64,000 bases of DNA from Oehlia diaphana. Taxonomy: Eukaryota > Glomeromycota > Glomeromycetes > Glomerales > Glomeraceae. The position numbers and the translations under genes are program-made. Below the pieces are notes generated by a model, which did not search any database, was not told where the DNA came from, and worked only from the letters and a program-made list of their open reading frames with translations. Each line of letters begins with the position of its first letter. Positions within the stretch are counted from its first letter, which is position 1. Below are positions 12,040 to 24,034 of the stretch, piece by piece. The DNA lies in NCBI GenBank assembly GCA_003833135.1, contig QZLH01000003.1, positions 261,499 through 325,498 on the forward strand, in the 5' to 3' direction.

Positions 12040-12514
12040 TTGAATTACTAGTTATTAAGAAAATCAGCTTTTAAAAATCGCAAAAATCGCAAAAAAAAAA
12101 ATTGAATAACAAAAATTTTTGTAATTTTTCATTCTGAAGAAACACAGAAACGTGATTATTTTTCTTAAAAATTTTTTATATGGACAATAAATAAACGTAT
12201 GATTTATTAAGTTTTTTTTATTACTATATACTATCTGCTAGCAAATTAATTAGAATAATGATACTTTGATGCAACCAACAAAAAATTAATGATTCAAAAT
12301 TGAATAATTATTTTAAGATGTCAAAATTAATTTGATAAATAAATACATAACAGATAAATAATTAAATACAGTATATAGTATACATATTTATTAAAAATTG
12401 TTGATGTAAAAAGGACGGAATTTAAATATAAAATAAATTATTCCCCAATTTTAATTGGGAAATATTGATTCGTAAAGATTCTTGTTAAATGATATTTGAT
12501 GTAATATGTGGAAA
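12040..12514. other. Intergenic with MITE scrap
   Basis: AT-rich. Positions about 12128-12185 (TTCTGAAGAAACACAG...TTTTTTATATGGAC) are a diverged partial copy of the CCCTATAAAAAATTTTTC MITE family found complete at 39784-39892. Confidence 0.5.
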
Positions 12515-12703
12515 TTATTTGTCACATTGAGATGCACATCCTTCTTGACATTGTGCTTTAGTTTCATGAAGTTCGCATGAACAGAGGCAAGACTCGCATG
12601 GATCTTTTATGCTCAAACATCTAATCTGAGGATAGACTTCCACAATTAAACATGTTAAGCAAAAAAAGTAAATGAAAATTTTGAGTGGAGAAATAGAGAC
12701 CAT
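12515..12703 (-). CDS. Small secreted cysteine-rich protein
   Basis: A 62-residue ORF. Residues 1-25 form a classical signal peptide: a short polar start with one Lys, then a hydrophobic core (IFIYFFCLTCLIV). The mature part of about 37 residues has eight cysteines with spacing C-x6-C-x2-C-x-C-x-C-x8-C-x3-C-x3-C, enough for four disulfides, and ends in CDK. The start is the only Met before the signal core and has an A at -3 and a G at +4. A TATAAATA box lies about 65 bp upstream. Size, signal and Cys density fit the small secreted proteins of symbiotic fungi (effector- or defensin-like). I do not recognise the Cys framework as a named family, and no target is implied by the neighbours. Confidence 0.7.
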   Translation of the reverse strand: MVSISPLKIFIYFFCLTCLIVEVYPQIRCLSIKDPCESCLCSCELHETKAQCQEGCASQCDK

Positions 12704-12765
12704 TTTTATGATGAATATGGAATTGAAAAGAAATGATATATTTTTCCTAGGTTAAAATTCGGTGA

Positions 12766-12773
12766 TATTTATA
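12766..12773 (-). promoter_or_regulatory. Putative TATA box of the Cys-rich secreted gene
   Basis: TATAAATA on the minus strand, about 63-70 bp upstream of the ATG at 12703. The spacing is plausible, but the AT-rich background weakens the call. Confidence 0.4.
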
Positions 12774-12814
12774 AGAAAATGAATTATTATAAATTTACTG
12801 ACATACTAATTTTT

Positions 12815-13560
12815 TCCCACATATTTTAATATATTTAATCTACATTCGCCAATGATATTATGCATATCTTAATATATTTTGGTATGGGTCCATAAGATCG
12901 ACGATTTTCAATATATTTAAGGCCATTCCGAGCTAAATATTAGTTTAACGCCCTTAAATTTGAGGGGAGGAGGGAATAATTTAACATATTAAAAATTCGG
13001 AAATATTCGGTAAAATCGGAAACATTCGGTACCACTCAATTTTAGAAAGAGAAGGGGCGGGCATATGTGAACATATTACCTTTGAAATTTTTAAAAATAA
13101 AGGGGGGAGGGGGAGAACTTAAACTAAAAATTAATTTGAAGCGGCCTAAATCTACAGTACATTCACCAATGATATTGTGATTTTTCCAACAATTTTGTAT
13201 GGGCTGATTTTTGGAATTCTAATCAACCTTCTTATTGTCTCTTTTTCAATTTTTTACATTTTCCTAAAAATAGGAACATTTGATTATTTTATCTTGAATA
13301 TATAATTTCAACATTTACTGTACATAACATTTTTGTTACCTGGTTGGGCACCACCTTTTGGATCAGGAACACATCTCTTAATATATTTGATCCACATTCA
13401 CATATTTACGGCAAAAATAACGGTCCATAGGATCGACAATTTTAATAGTTTACATTCGGCCAATGATATTGTGATTTTTCCCGCATATCTTAATATATTT
13501 AATCCACATTCGCACGGCAAAAATAATGGTCCATAGGGATCGACGATTTTCTATATATAA
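12815..13560. repeat. Diverged direct repeats of an approximately 100-bp unit
   Basis: The words CATTCGCCAATGATATTGTG, CATATCTTAATATATTTAATCC, GGCAAAAATAATGGTCC and GGATCGACGATTTT recur in the same order. Copies lie at about 12840-12920, 13150-13200, 13385-13445 and 13450-13555. Between them is a G-rich stretch (GAGGGGAGGAGGG near 12962; GGGGGGAGGGGG near 13102). There is no coding signal. Confidence 0.65.
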
Positions 13561-13980
13561 TCTATCAAATTTATCCTATTTTACCATTTTTTTCAATAAT
13601 ATTAAATATTACAAAATGCAGTTAACTAAATAAGTACGATGTAGAGTATAGCCAAATTTAGGTCAAAAATACGCAAACCAATTTTTTAAATATAAAAAAT
13701 TTTGATAAAAAATACGATCTAACTATTGGACGAAAATTCTTAAATTGTACGCAAAAAATCAAAACTTTACTCCATTTAACTCCATTATAATGGCGATGCA
13801 TCTGTGTACCTTACCCTTTTTCTTGTGTTCATATAGTAAGAAATTCTCTCTGCAAAGTTCTTTTGACTTTTTCTTACTTTCGGTATATTTCTGGTTCCTA
13901 GTTAACTTATGGATGTATTTTATTAATTACTTTTTTAATTATGTACTGTACGTACGTATAGGTTCACATCATTTTACTGA

Positions 13981-14085
13981 CAATCATATTACCGACAATC
14001 ATATTACCGACAATCATATTACCGACAATCATATTACCGACAATCATATTACCGACAATCATATTACCGACAATCATATTACCGA
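13981..14085 (+). repeat. Seven perfect copies of a 15-nt tandem repeat
   Basis: CAATCATATTACCGA occurs seven times head to tail, preceded by one degenerate copy (CATCATTTTACTGA). Because 15 is a multiple of three, it stays open as repeated HITDN, but there is no independent support for a protein. The core resembles the CATTTCACCGA word of the foldback elements at 32.9 and 35.1 kb. Confidence 0.95.
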
Positions 14086-14136
14086 TAAAGTAATAATATA
14101 ATTTAAGTATGTAATAAAATAAAGTAATATTTAATA

Positions 14137-14211
14137 GTTATTGGGTAGGGGGTTTGAAATATCGCCGAACTGCGAAGCAGTTCGGATTATATTTTAACCC
14201 CACTTAATAAC
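14137..14211. repeat. Hairpin-forming inverted repeat
   Basis: The inner stem CCGAACTG/CAGTTCGG (14165-14172 and 14178-14185) has a 5-nt loop. An outer, imperfect stem pairs GTTATTGGGTAGGGG with CCCCACTTAATAAC. The whole 75-bp unit is a foldback without coding capacity, possibly a minimal MITE. Confidence 0.7.
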
Positions 14212-15934
14212 TGTGTTATTATGCAGACGTTCAAGATTCATGTTCCATATGAAAAGCATAGTAAATGTGTGATAATAATCTATATAACGTAATGCGTCAA
14301 GATATTTGATTTATCTAAAAAATATCAGTATATTAAAAAAAACATGATCCTATTTGGCTGCATAATAAAGAAATGTTATTTTTTATTTTGTTATGGTTTA
14401 TTTATTAATGTTTAAGATAAAACTTTTATTAGTTTATTATTTATTATTAATTGAAAATAATATACACTACATTATTATCACATATTCAATTAGCATTTTG
14501 AAATACTCTAGAATGCTTACAAAAAAAGCAAAGAAAATTATTAAGAACAATTCTAAGTACAATATATTATGAAGCTGAAATAAATTTTTTATTTTATATA
14601 TTATGGTAAATTCTTTTATATTAAATATGTATTTTAACTGAAGTGGGTAGTGAAATAGTAGTTGATGGTAAAATGAGTATTCTTTTATAATAAAGGAAAC
14701 GATTGAATAAGAAAGGATTTAATAAATATTTTTTTTCTTTTTATTAGGAAATTATTGGTTTTTTAATGATACAGTCATGAATAATTGTTCCATAGAATAG
14801 AATTTTTCTTGCAATAGGTATGCACGTGGTGATTTCAATGTCACATTCCATAGTGTGATCGAATTTAAATTCTTAAATAAAAAAAAATGGACTTTCGAAT
14901 TTAAGAATAATGTATTCCGAATTAGTGATTCTTATTATTATTGAATATAACTTTGATAATAGTAATATTTTTATTAATAAGAATAATCGAATAAAAAAAG
15001 TCATAATTTAAATAAATATAATGTCAAAATAATTATATAATAAAAAATTTGCATTTATATGGTACGATCAAATTCTGCGAAAAAGTAGGATATTACAGAT
15101 CACGTGCACCCGAGTCGTAGAGTCAAAAAAAAAATAGTGCGAGTTTGACTCAAAGCTAACTAAACTCTAAGGTCCGGTATAAACTTTAATTCTAGCCAAA
15201 GTTTCTGGCCGAAATTAATCGTATTTTCAAAAGTCTTGTACGATAGAAGAATTTACAGAGACTCCTTGATTCCATAATATTGGTTTGATAAATGGATGCC
15301 AGCTAACATTTTGCACATCTACATAAGGAATATTGTTATCAGAATGTTCATATTAAATTTTTTTTTTTTTAAAAAAAAAAAACAGTAACGCGTTTATTAT
15401 TTATGAACAAATCAAAAGAAATGGTTACATAATATAATATAACACCTAGAAAAATAGACAAAAAGTCATACTTCCCTCTATAACTGAGTCCAATCTAGTC
15501 TAAATTTTTTTAAAAAAAACTATCTATTGTAAGCTTAAAAAATCTATATATTGTGTAAAAAGCACTACTATCCTAAAAAAAATTTCTCAAATTTTACTAT
15601 TTTTTTTTTTTTGATTTTTGAATATTTTCCTATGTTTTCTTATTTTCTAAAAACTTTACTAAAAATTGACGGGAAAAAGTTAAATCTAAAAATTATCTCA
15701 TAAAAATTTGTATATAATTAAACTCCAAGACAAAATTGATTAAAAAAAAAATAAAATTAAAACATTAAGAAAGAAACCCATAATCTACGATCTTGATAGA
15801 AATATATACAATTACCGGCCGAAAATTCTCTAGAAATAATCTAATCGTCCGTGTTTAATCTTCACACAAATCCAAAGCGCACATCCAGCGATCTTGATCT
15901 TAAATTTGTTTAATTGGAGACGAAAAAATTTTGT
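14212..15934. other. Intergenic, no gene seen
   Basis: Very AT-rich, with a T-run/A-run junction at about 15358-15382. Nothing coding is recognisable. Confidence 0.55.
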
Positions 15935-16605
15935 TTATTCGTCGTCAGAGTCATCTCTGCGTCCTTGCGTGGTCGCTACACGTTTTTTGTTTCCGTTAAA
16001 CTTGTCTTTATCCATAATCTCCTTTTCTTTTTCATTTGATTTATCTGTCGTTTTCTCTATTTTATCCAAACGTTTGCTAAAATTGTTATTCAAATTTTCA
16101 AATTCTTTGTGTTCTTCTTTACTTTTTGGTACCGTCGAAATAAAAGATGCTTTGGGACTTGTTAGTGCCATTTTGTCATTTACAATCCCAGTTCGTCTCT
16201 CCATTCTTTCCGATAAGTTCGGCTTGTCCTTTCATTTGCAAACCTTTTCCCATATCTTCATCCATTGTGGAATCTATATATTGTTTGTAATAAATCGGTT
16301 TCATTGTTGAAAATTGAGATACATCAAAATAAATTTAATTTTGTTAATTTTGATAATTTTAGCAAAATGTCCACCGTATTTTTTGATATGGTCTTTCACT
16401 AATATAAAATCGTTCTCTTCTCGTTCCTTATCGGCTAATTTTCAATATGCTTGCCATACGTACTATCTTTCCTTTATTTCCTTATTATTTAATTTTGCGT
16501 CAAGCATCCTGAAATAATAAGTTCGTTCGTTCTTGGAAATTGCTATATTCCATTTCTTTTGTTAAACGGATTCTAGCGAACTGTTCTGTGCTTATAATTC
16601 CGTTG
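15935..16605 (-). pseudogene. Decayed charged, coiled-coil-like gene (family unknown)
   Basis: Successive minus-strand segments in different frames read like one hydrophilic protein: EQFARIRLTKEMEYSNF (about 16598-16545), KLNNKEIKERKIVRMASILK (about 16500-16440), ADKEREENDFILVKDHIKK (about 16435-16375), MDEDMGKGLQMKGQAELI (about 16265-16212) and MERRTGIVNDKM to a DDSDDE end (16204-15935). The last part alone forms an 89-residue ORF rich in Lys, Glu and Asp. Codon-like quality in every segment, with frameshifts between them, points to a pseudogene of about 200 residues. I do not recognise the family. It could be the N-terminal part of a transposon protein or a host coiled-coil protein. The long plus-strand ORF over the same bases is its shadow. 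Confidence 0.45.
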
Positions 16606-18004
16606 CCGGAAAATCATAAAACTTGCGATCACGTGATTGTTCGGCAAGTTCATATTACGAAATCGTATATATAAAAACTTATATGATATATTTATTAACG
16701 AGTAGGTTGCTCGAAAGAAACGATAATATTTTGAAAATGTGAAGTCTGTATAAATATAACTATAGTATACTTATTCTTCTTCAAGAAAATTTAATAATTT
16801 GAAATTTCTATCAAATTGTTTATTTAGAAAATAAAAAAATTAAAAATTGGATTGAGGGCTCGTTATTTATATAATAAAATATTCGTGAACGGAGAGCCAA
16901 ATGAAAATGGGCGTTACAATTTGCTCCCTATTAATTTTATGTGATAATTCTCTAATTTTCAGTAAACGTGCATCAGCCACGTGACCGGATCACTCGCTTT
17001 ACGCAAAGAAAAATATTTTGCAAAATACATTTCAAGTAGTTCGTAAATAAAATTTTTGATACATTTACGGAAAAATACTGTAACTAAAATCTAAACAACT
17101 TGAATAATTTCCATGTTTTGAGGCTATAAATTCCGTGAATACGACACATTTACAGAATAAGGGCCTCTTTACATCGATTTGAAATTTCGGAACATAACAC
17201 ATGGTTACTTTAAATCATCTTATAAATATTTATAGTATAACATGCCGTTGATTTTTTGATAATATCGTTCCAATTGTGAATATTAGACAACATAATATTT
17301 CAGTTATAAACATATTGTCAATATCATCTAAGACAAAATTTTCATCTGAATTTTGTAGATCTTTTATGATGAGCTATAAGTTAGTCTTATTCTACTGATA
17401 TACTGTACATAATATTTTTGAAACTACTCGAATTTTTAAAGAATATATCATCTAATATAAAAGTTTATTTATCTTCGCTTATTAATATCGTTATCACACA
17501 TATCGCACATAACCTATCAGCACAGCTTTTTTCCATTTCAATATTAACAATACTTTAGCTATATCAATAAATAGTTTATATACAATGAGAATTTTTTTGA
17601 ATATTTTACTTTGTTCACGATCATTAAATCACCTATATAAATTATTTTTATTATAGGAGTCAAATGTATTTCTAAATGAGGTATGAAATTTTTTTATACA
17701 TCTGAATTTAATATTGCTTTGTTTTGACATAATCTTTTGTATAATGCAAGAATAATACCAATAATGTTTTGTTATAAAAATATAAATGATGATTTATAAT
17801 ATTATAAATATTACTAGGTGCCCGTTTGATTTACATTTTAGATTTCTTGTACTGTACTAATCTTTATTTAACTAGAACGTACTATTTACGTACCTATCAT
17901 GATTAATTTAAAATAATACAACCAAGTTAATTGAATTATCAAGATATTAAATGGTGCTAATTTTCAAAAAGTGAATTTACATGTTAATAAGCTCCCTACT
18001 ACCA
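16606..18004. other. Intergenic, no gene seen
   Basis: AT-rich. Two CACGTG sites (16630, 16978). Patches with TTTACGG/TTCCGTGAA words (about 17050-17160) resemble others near 20.5 and 22.7 kb and may be old repeats. Confidence 0.5.
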
Positions 18005-18170
18005 TTCCTACATATTTTCGGCTCCGGCGGCGTGGGGTTAGTCCCCTGTATTTCTTTCGGTTGGCTGTGCTGGCGGGGCTTTTACGGGTTGTGAACTGAT
18101 TAATGCGTCGTCTCACGATTGATTGACTTTCAATTTACGAAATCAGCTGCGACGCATATAAGAACATTAA
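18005..18170. other. GC-rich islet
   Basis: TTTTCGGCTCCGGCGGCGTGGGG and the following 100 bases are far more GC-rich than the flanks. The CTCCGGCGGC-type core recurs near 21068 and, inverted, near 23053. No tRNA-like boxes or ORF were recognised. Confidence 0.4.
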
Positions 18171-19182
18171 TGAAATTATCTTATGACTAGTATTTTTTAT
18201 CCCAAATAAAAATTGCTTTTAACCCTTATTATTTCCAGATATTTATCAAAATTTGCGCCGCCTATTAGCTAATAAATGAAACAAGAAATTAAATTAGTTA
18301 GAATTGTACTATCTTTCATTTGAAAAATCTAGTTCAAGCGTTTTTGCTTTGATAAAATAAAAAAAATTATTAACAGAATATGTCCCCCACATGCAGCACT
18401 GATAATAATAATATTTTATTATTAGGAAACGGTTAAACCGTTAAAGTCCGTCGCGCTTATTTACTCGCATAATATAAAAAATACGTAACACCTAAATAAA
18501 ATAAGCAGTGTTACAGAATCATCAGTGAAACAAGCAAAAAAGGAAAAAGCAGGGGTAATTAGTGAAGTGACGTCAGCGGATGGACAGAAGGAAAATTTCA
18601 TGGGTTAGTCCAAAATTGTTAGTTCGATTATAAGAATAGAAAGTCCTTCGCTACGCTCCGGATTGTGATCACGTGCAACAAATTATCCTCAGTTCCCCCT
18701 TAAAATATTAACTAATATAATAATTAAAAGACAGACCCCAAAAAAAGTGATTATTTATTATTTTTTAATTAAAAAAAAAAAATTTAAGGAGTAAAGGAAA
18801 ATGGATGGATGAAATACTGGATCGTTTTTATGATTTTACATGTTTTTCTGATTCGTGAATTTAATTTAAGAGATAACAAACAAACATTGTAATTAAGCAG
18901 TTTGGAAATAATCACGTGCTGTCCAATAACAAAAAAAGGATCAACGCTGCAACTTGCTAATGGCTGAATTTTAATTATTGTAAAAAAGGAGGTGGTTGTT
19001 TAAAAAGTTATTACATGTGATAGAATTCTAAATAAATATGGTTACGATATTTTCTACGCATTAATAATTTTTTTTTCTCTTTTTGATAAAGTTGATTACT
19101 AATGTCGAAAATAAAACGAAATTTTAAGTCAATCAATCATTTCATCCAATTGTGTCCAATTGTGCAAACATAAAAATTTATA
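18171..19182. other. Intergenic, no gene seen
   Basis: AT-rich, with two CACGTG sites (18670, 18913). No coding signal. Confidence 0.5.
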
Positions 19183-19184
19183 TA

Positions 19185-19321
19185 CCGTACGGTTCCGAAA
19201 TTACGCAACCATTTTTTTGCACTTAATTCTGGCCAAAGTCCTCATAATTCCGGCCAAAATCGGCTTAATGCGAGCCAGGGTTGCTTATTTTCGGGGGTTG
19301 CTTAATTTCGGAACCGTACGG
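19185..19321. mobile_element. MITE with 26-bp terminal inverted repeats and TA target duplication
   Basis: The left end CCGTACGGTTCCGAAATTA and the inverted right end agree over 25 of 26 positions. TA flanks both ends (19183-19184 and 19322-19323). The unit is 137 bp, without ORF, with CCGGCC words inside. TA duplication and this type of end fit a Tc1/mariner-derived MITE. Confidence 0.85.
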
Positions 19322-19323
19322 TA

Positions 19324-21145
19324 AATTAAATTAAATAATGCAATGCATGTAATAGCTGACTGATTGCATAAATTATTGACGTATTGAAAATGACACGTTA
19401 TTTGCTCTCATTACTTATTAAAAATAGATTAGATAATCTCGGTAACCTGATCTAACGCTAATTTAAGTTCATTTAATGCATATATATCTCACATTATCAA
19501 ATATCAACAAATATAAAAATAACTATTTATTTTTGTTACATAAAATATTACTATATATATAAATGAAACAAAAGTCATTTAAACGATTAAGTTGTTTTAC
19601 TGCGCCATAAGTTAGAAATTAATTTTGCGAATAAATTAGAAACGAATTATTTCTCTGATTATTTTTAAATAACAAATTATGTAATAGACACGAATTATAG
19701 TAATTATAGTAAGATTTGACAACGATTATTTCCCACGGAATTTATATATAGTAAAAAAATTATACCCCGAACAAATTTACCATTTATGGTAGTTCCGAAC
19801 ATCATTTATTAACCTTATTGGCCATGAGAATATAAGGAAACGCGGATACGTAATTTATTATCATTTCACAATTATTCCTAATAATTAAATTGCCAATAAA
19901 CATCTTTTAATTTTTTTTTGCAAATATATACTGTCCTAAAATTTGGGATATAGCTGATCCTAACAATGATTAATTTCAATTTATTTGATAAAATAATACA
20001 TGCAAAGCTCGAAGAATGAAGATAAAATCTGGATTGATTAGAATTATTCTCAAAACATATATCAAGAATCAATTCGTCTTTGTTATAACATTACGATATA
20101 GCTTATATAATTTTTATTTGTAAAACTTTTTTCTCCTAGGGTAACGAAGTTAAGATTTTCTTTCTCTATCAAATATTCCGTAGGCGCTCGCGACCATTCG
20201 ATTGGTATTTTTGAGATTGATTTTTTTTTAATTAAGATTTTTTTTTTGTTTTAAAAAATTAAGATAAATTTTTTTTCTTTTAATGGCAGACTTCAAATTA
20301 TTAATGAATTATGGGTGTGCAATTATCTAATTATTTTCCGTTATTCTAAAAAAGATCACGAATGAAGCTTGATGTAAACAAAATTCTTGTACTAAGTGAT
20401 TGGAAGACGCAATAGCACTTTTCGCTTCTCTAAAGATCTAAACAAACTAAAGCATTTGACGTGTCTCTTATTGACAAATACCATGATTATTGGCAAATTC
20501 CCCGTAAAAAATGTCAATCCGTTTTTTATATTCCATCTTTTTTCCGTAAAAGGCTCATATTTCCGGAATTAATAACCTTATATCTCGGAATTTATCGAAT
20601 TATTTACATTTCCGTGAATGGATCCGTGAAAGGCTCATTTTTACGGAGTTTTTACAGAAATAACGGATAAATTTTTTTATAGGGATTCAAGAACAGCATC
20701 TCACCTTTACGAAACTAAGTCCCAATTGTGATGTTCCTATTTACCGAATACTTATTTGAAGATCTGAAGAAATTAAATTCGCATTTCTGCAATTGAGAAA
20801 ATATGAAATAAGCAAAGGAATATGATGCAATTAAGTTCAATTTTATGATTGCCTCTCTCCAATTATACAATTTTTCTTTTTTTCATCGACGTTCATTTTA
20901 ATTATGTATTTATTTCTAATTAACTGTTATCGAACATGATATACTTGATCATAATATAGTAAACATTTTCCTAATAGATAAACGTTATTATAATAAGTAT
21001 TAAATCATTTCATTTGATTTGTGATAACATTTAATTATAATTTTATATTTTACTGTTCATATATTTCGGGCGCCGGCGGTTGTTTATTATAATGAAATAT
21101 GACTTTTACAAAAAAATACATATATTTTAGTTTTTGATATAGCCA
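19324..21145. other. Intergenic, no gene seen
   Basis: AT-rich. A stretch at about 20470-20690 with repeated TTCCGTGAA/TTACGG words ends in ATTTTTTTATAGGGA, a terminus like the CCCTATAAAAAAT MITEs, so it may be an older element. Confidence 0.45.
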
Positions 21146-21315
21146 CTAGAGGTGCAAACTTTACCGTCGTAACTACCGTAACAAAGTTACGTCAATAACG
21201 TCACTGTACATAGTATTTTTATAATAATTTATATAATATCGAGCTACGTAACGAGTTACAACCTTTCATTGACTTAAGGAGTGACGTAGCTAAAAAAAGA
21301 AAAGTCTGCACCCCC
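21146..21315. mobile_element. hAT-like MITE, copy 1
   Basis: Left AGAGGTGCAAACTTTAC and right GTCTGCACCCCC are inverted ends. The interior carries GTTACGT/ACGTAAC words and TTACAACCTTTCATTGACTTA, shared with copy 2 at 21613-21793. No clear target duplication is visible for this copy. Confidence 0.7.
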
Positions 21316-21612
21316 TTCTGCATCAACATGTGCGAATAAAGAATTCCATGAAAGTATTGAAAGCTAACCATTAATTTCCAAAGGAGATATATAAATAATT
21401 GTGTAATGTTACCTCTTGCTGATGGGAAAATGAAATCAAGCATTTTCAACAATAATGTAAAATAAAAAAAAACCAGTTATAGTGTACAAGGTAATTAAAA
21501 GATAAGTTTTTTTTTAATAAAAATGTAAATTTATAACTTTTCGGCGTTTTAGATAGATTGTTTTTTAATATTTAAAGGCTAATTAGTATTATAAATTATA
21601 ATCTTATATTCA

Positions 21613-21793
21613 TATAGAGATGCAAACTTTACTACGTAACTGCAGTAAAAAAGTTACGTAAGTAATGTCACTGCAGATGCTCACATAAAATTTGATAAAA
21701 ATTGGTATAATATCGAGCTATGTTACAAGTTACAACCTTTCATTGACTTAATGAATGACGTAGCTAAAAAAAAAAAGAAAAAGACTGCACCCC
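21613..21793. mobile_element. hAT-like MITE, copy 2, with 8-bp target duplication
   Basis: Starts TATAGAGATGCAAACTTT and ends GACTGCACCCC. It is flanked by TATATTCA at 21605-21612 and again at 21794-21801, an 8-bp duplication as made by hAT transposases. The interior is collinear with the copy at 21146-21315. Confidence 0.85.
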
Positions 21794-21801
21794 TATATTC
21801 A

Positions 21802-23934
21802 AAATAACATATTAATATTTTCACCGCAATTACGGCTTTTTCTAGGACTACAAATAAAAAATTTTACTATATTATATGACCTTTAAGTTCACTGGTAACA
21901 TTAATAATTTATGCAATTCATTTATTTAAAAAATGTCCATTTTTTTACGCGTTTTCTTTTTGTTTTTTATAATCTTATAAAGTGATTAGTAATATCTGTT
22001 GGATTTATGTAATTAAAAATAAATTTAATTAGTTATATTAATTATATTTAAAACGTAAATTACCTTCGGTAATGTCCTGACCTGATGTATCACGATTCAC
22101 GAAATAGTTTTGGATATAGATTACCTTAATTAGGACATCATTTTGTTTTATTTGTTTTAATATCCCTGACTAGAACCCACTGAGAAATTAATACAAATTA
22201 GTCATTATAAACGCGGGATAGGAAGGAATTCCCCGGAACCACTTTACCTTATTTACTCGGAATAAAAATACACAAATATTACAAACTTTAGGTTTGATTC
22301 AGGTTACTTCCACAAAAGATAATGGTGCTAATATGATAAAACTTTATTTTATATAATAATATATTGTGAATTAATATAAGGAAAATGAATAAAAAGAAAG
22401 ATTTTTCTTTTTTAGAAAACAAAATTCAATATTCTCTTTTTTTTTAAAAAAAAAACATTCTTTTAAACTTCGTCTCATTCATCAGACCTTTCCGGGTCTC
22501 TCTTTTGAATGTAGATTATAACTGAAAGACAATGAACTGCAACACTAATAATTAATAAACGAAAGATGTAATTACTTATTAACAATGTACCACTTCATAT
22601 TTCTTATACCTTAATTACGCGTTCTTGACTTCTGCCCTATAAAAATTTTTATCCGAATATTTATAATATTTCTCCGTGGCATTTGTAAAAATTACGTGAA
22701 AATAATACATTCGCGGTATCCGTGTTAGAGAGATGAAGGTCATAAATTCCATGAAAATGAATTCACGAAAAAACATGGAAATATAAACACGGATCAACAT
22801 GTTTAATTAATTTGCTCATTGAGACATTAAAACTTATGTTCATATTTCGACGAGCAAATAGATAAGCTAGTTTTAAGGACATGGTGATATTTCAATAGTC
22901 AGGAAATGTGTTAGCTTATAATGACCAGATGACGATTGAGTGTTTTCAACGAAACTTCACTATTTTTGTTAGATTTATGTCACAATGTTTAGATGCTAGC
23001 TTAATTAAGCCAACAGCATTTACGAAGTTCCTTGTTCTATTGATTCATCAGATGCCGCCGGCGTTGAAGAAGTGAATATACGTGTGTCATGAAAAGTAAT
23101 TGATTTTTTCATTCATTAATTCTATCAGTGTTGTCATTAAAAAAATATCACTAGTAGCACAAATACTAGAGAATTCACCTATTAGATGATTCTTTTATCA
23201 ATAGGTTAGTTGGCCTCAATCATTTCCATTAGTTGTACAATTCCTTTATTATCCTTTTATAATCTTCAAATTCGCATTCATCTTTACTAATAATTCATAA
23301 AAAAAGGAATGCAATAAAATGGATTTGAATTTATTGTCTTTAATTAGTCGTCGAGGAACATGTGAAATATATAAAGAGGATTCAGCTCACTAATAATCTG
23401 GAAAATTATGTCCGATACATAGAAAATTATTTTTGGACATATATAGCTTTCATGAAAAGTTTAATAAGATCAAAGATAGACAGATATAAGGATAATGAAG
23501 CCCTTGCATTCAAATTCAGATTCACTATTAATTATATTTATTAAGAAAATTATTCTTATATTTTTTATGGTATGATTATAATATTTCTCATTAAGATTTT
23601 ATTTTATGGATCAGTCAAGTTTATGGTTGAAGCCACTGGACTACATGCATGAGCTATTTTGACGAACTATTATTACAACAAAATTCGCTACTCTTTTACT
23701 GAGCGAACTTATTTTATATCCATAAGTCTTAACTATCTGAAACCGGTTTGTTTATGTTCTTAATTATTTGTTTATAAGATTCAAATACCATACGCCTAGG
23801 TTGGTTACTGGGCTTGATTGATGCTTTTCATGGCGGTTACAGCTCCAGCGATTATTGGACATTACAAAACCATCTTAAATGAAACCATTTATGCTTGGTT
23901 TAATGTAACAAAAATTCTGTTTTTTTTTTGATAT
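21802..23934. other. Intergenic, no gene seen
   Basis: AT-rich. A T-run/A-run junction lies near 22437-22455 and a GCCGCCGGCG word near 23053. Short ORFs lack support. Confidence 0.5.
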
Positions 23935-24034
23935 ACTAGCATCTAAACATTGTAACATTAATCTAGCGAAAATATGTGAAGTTTCACTGTTAATCTTAAT
24001 CATCCTGAGCTATAATAATTAGCTGATAACATAA
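23935..24034 (-). pseudogene. Kinase-like C-lobe fragment (relic)
   Basis: The plus strand reads GCATCTAAACATTGTAACAT, then TAATCTAGCGAAAATATGTG and, further on, AGCTGATAACAT. These match in order the antisense of the C-lobe of the kinase genes at 2347 and 4653 (LMLQCLDAN, GLRP and MLSAG segments), with deletions. Confidence 0.75.

Noticed and set aside
13981..14085. CRISPR-like array
   Set aside because: The units are contiguous 15-mers without spacers, in a eukaryotic setting.
13745..14101. 118-residue ORF ending in repeated HITDN
   Set aside because: The repeat is a 15-nt satellite; the upstream part is hydrophobic low-complexity sequence without domain.
15894..16310. Plus-strand 138-residue ORF
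   Set aside because: Antisense shadow of the minus-strand charged gene relic; Ser/Leu/Phe-biased.
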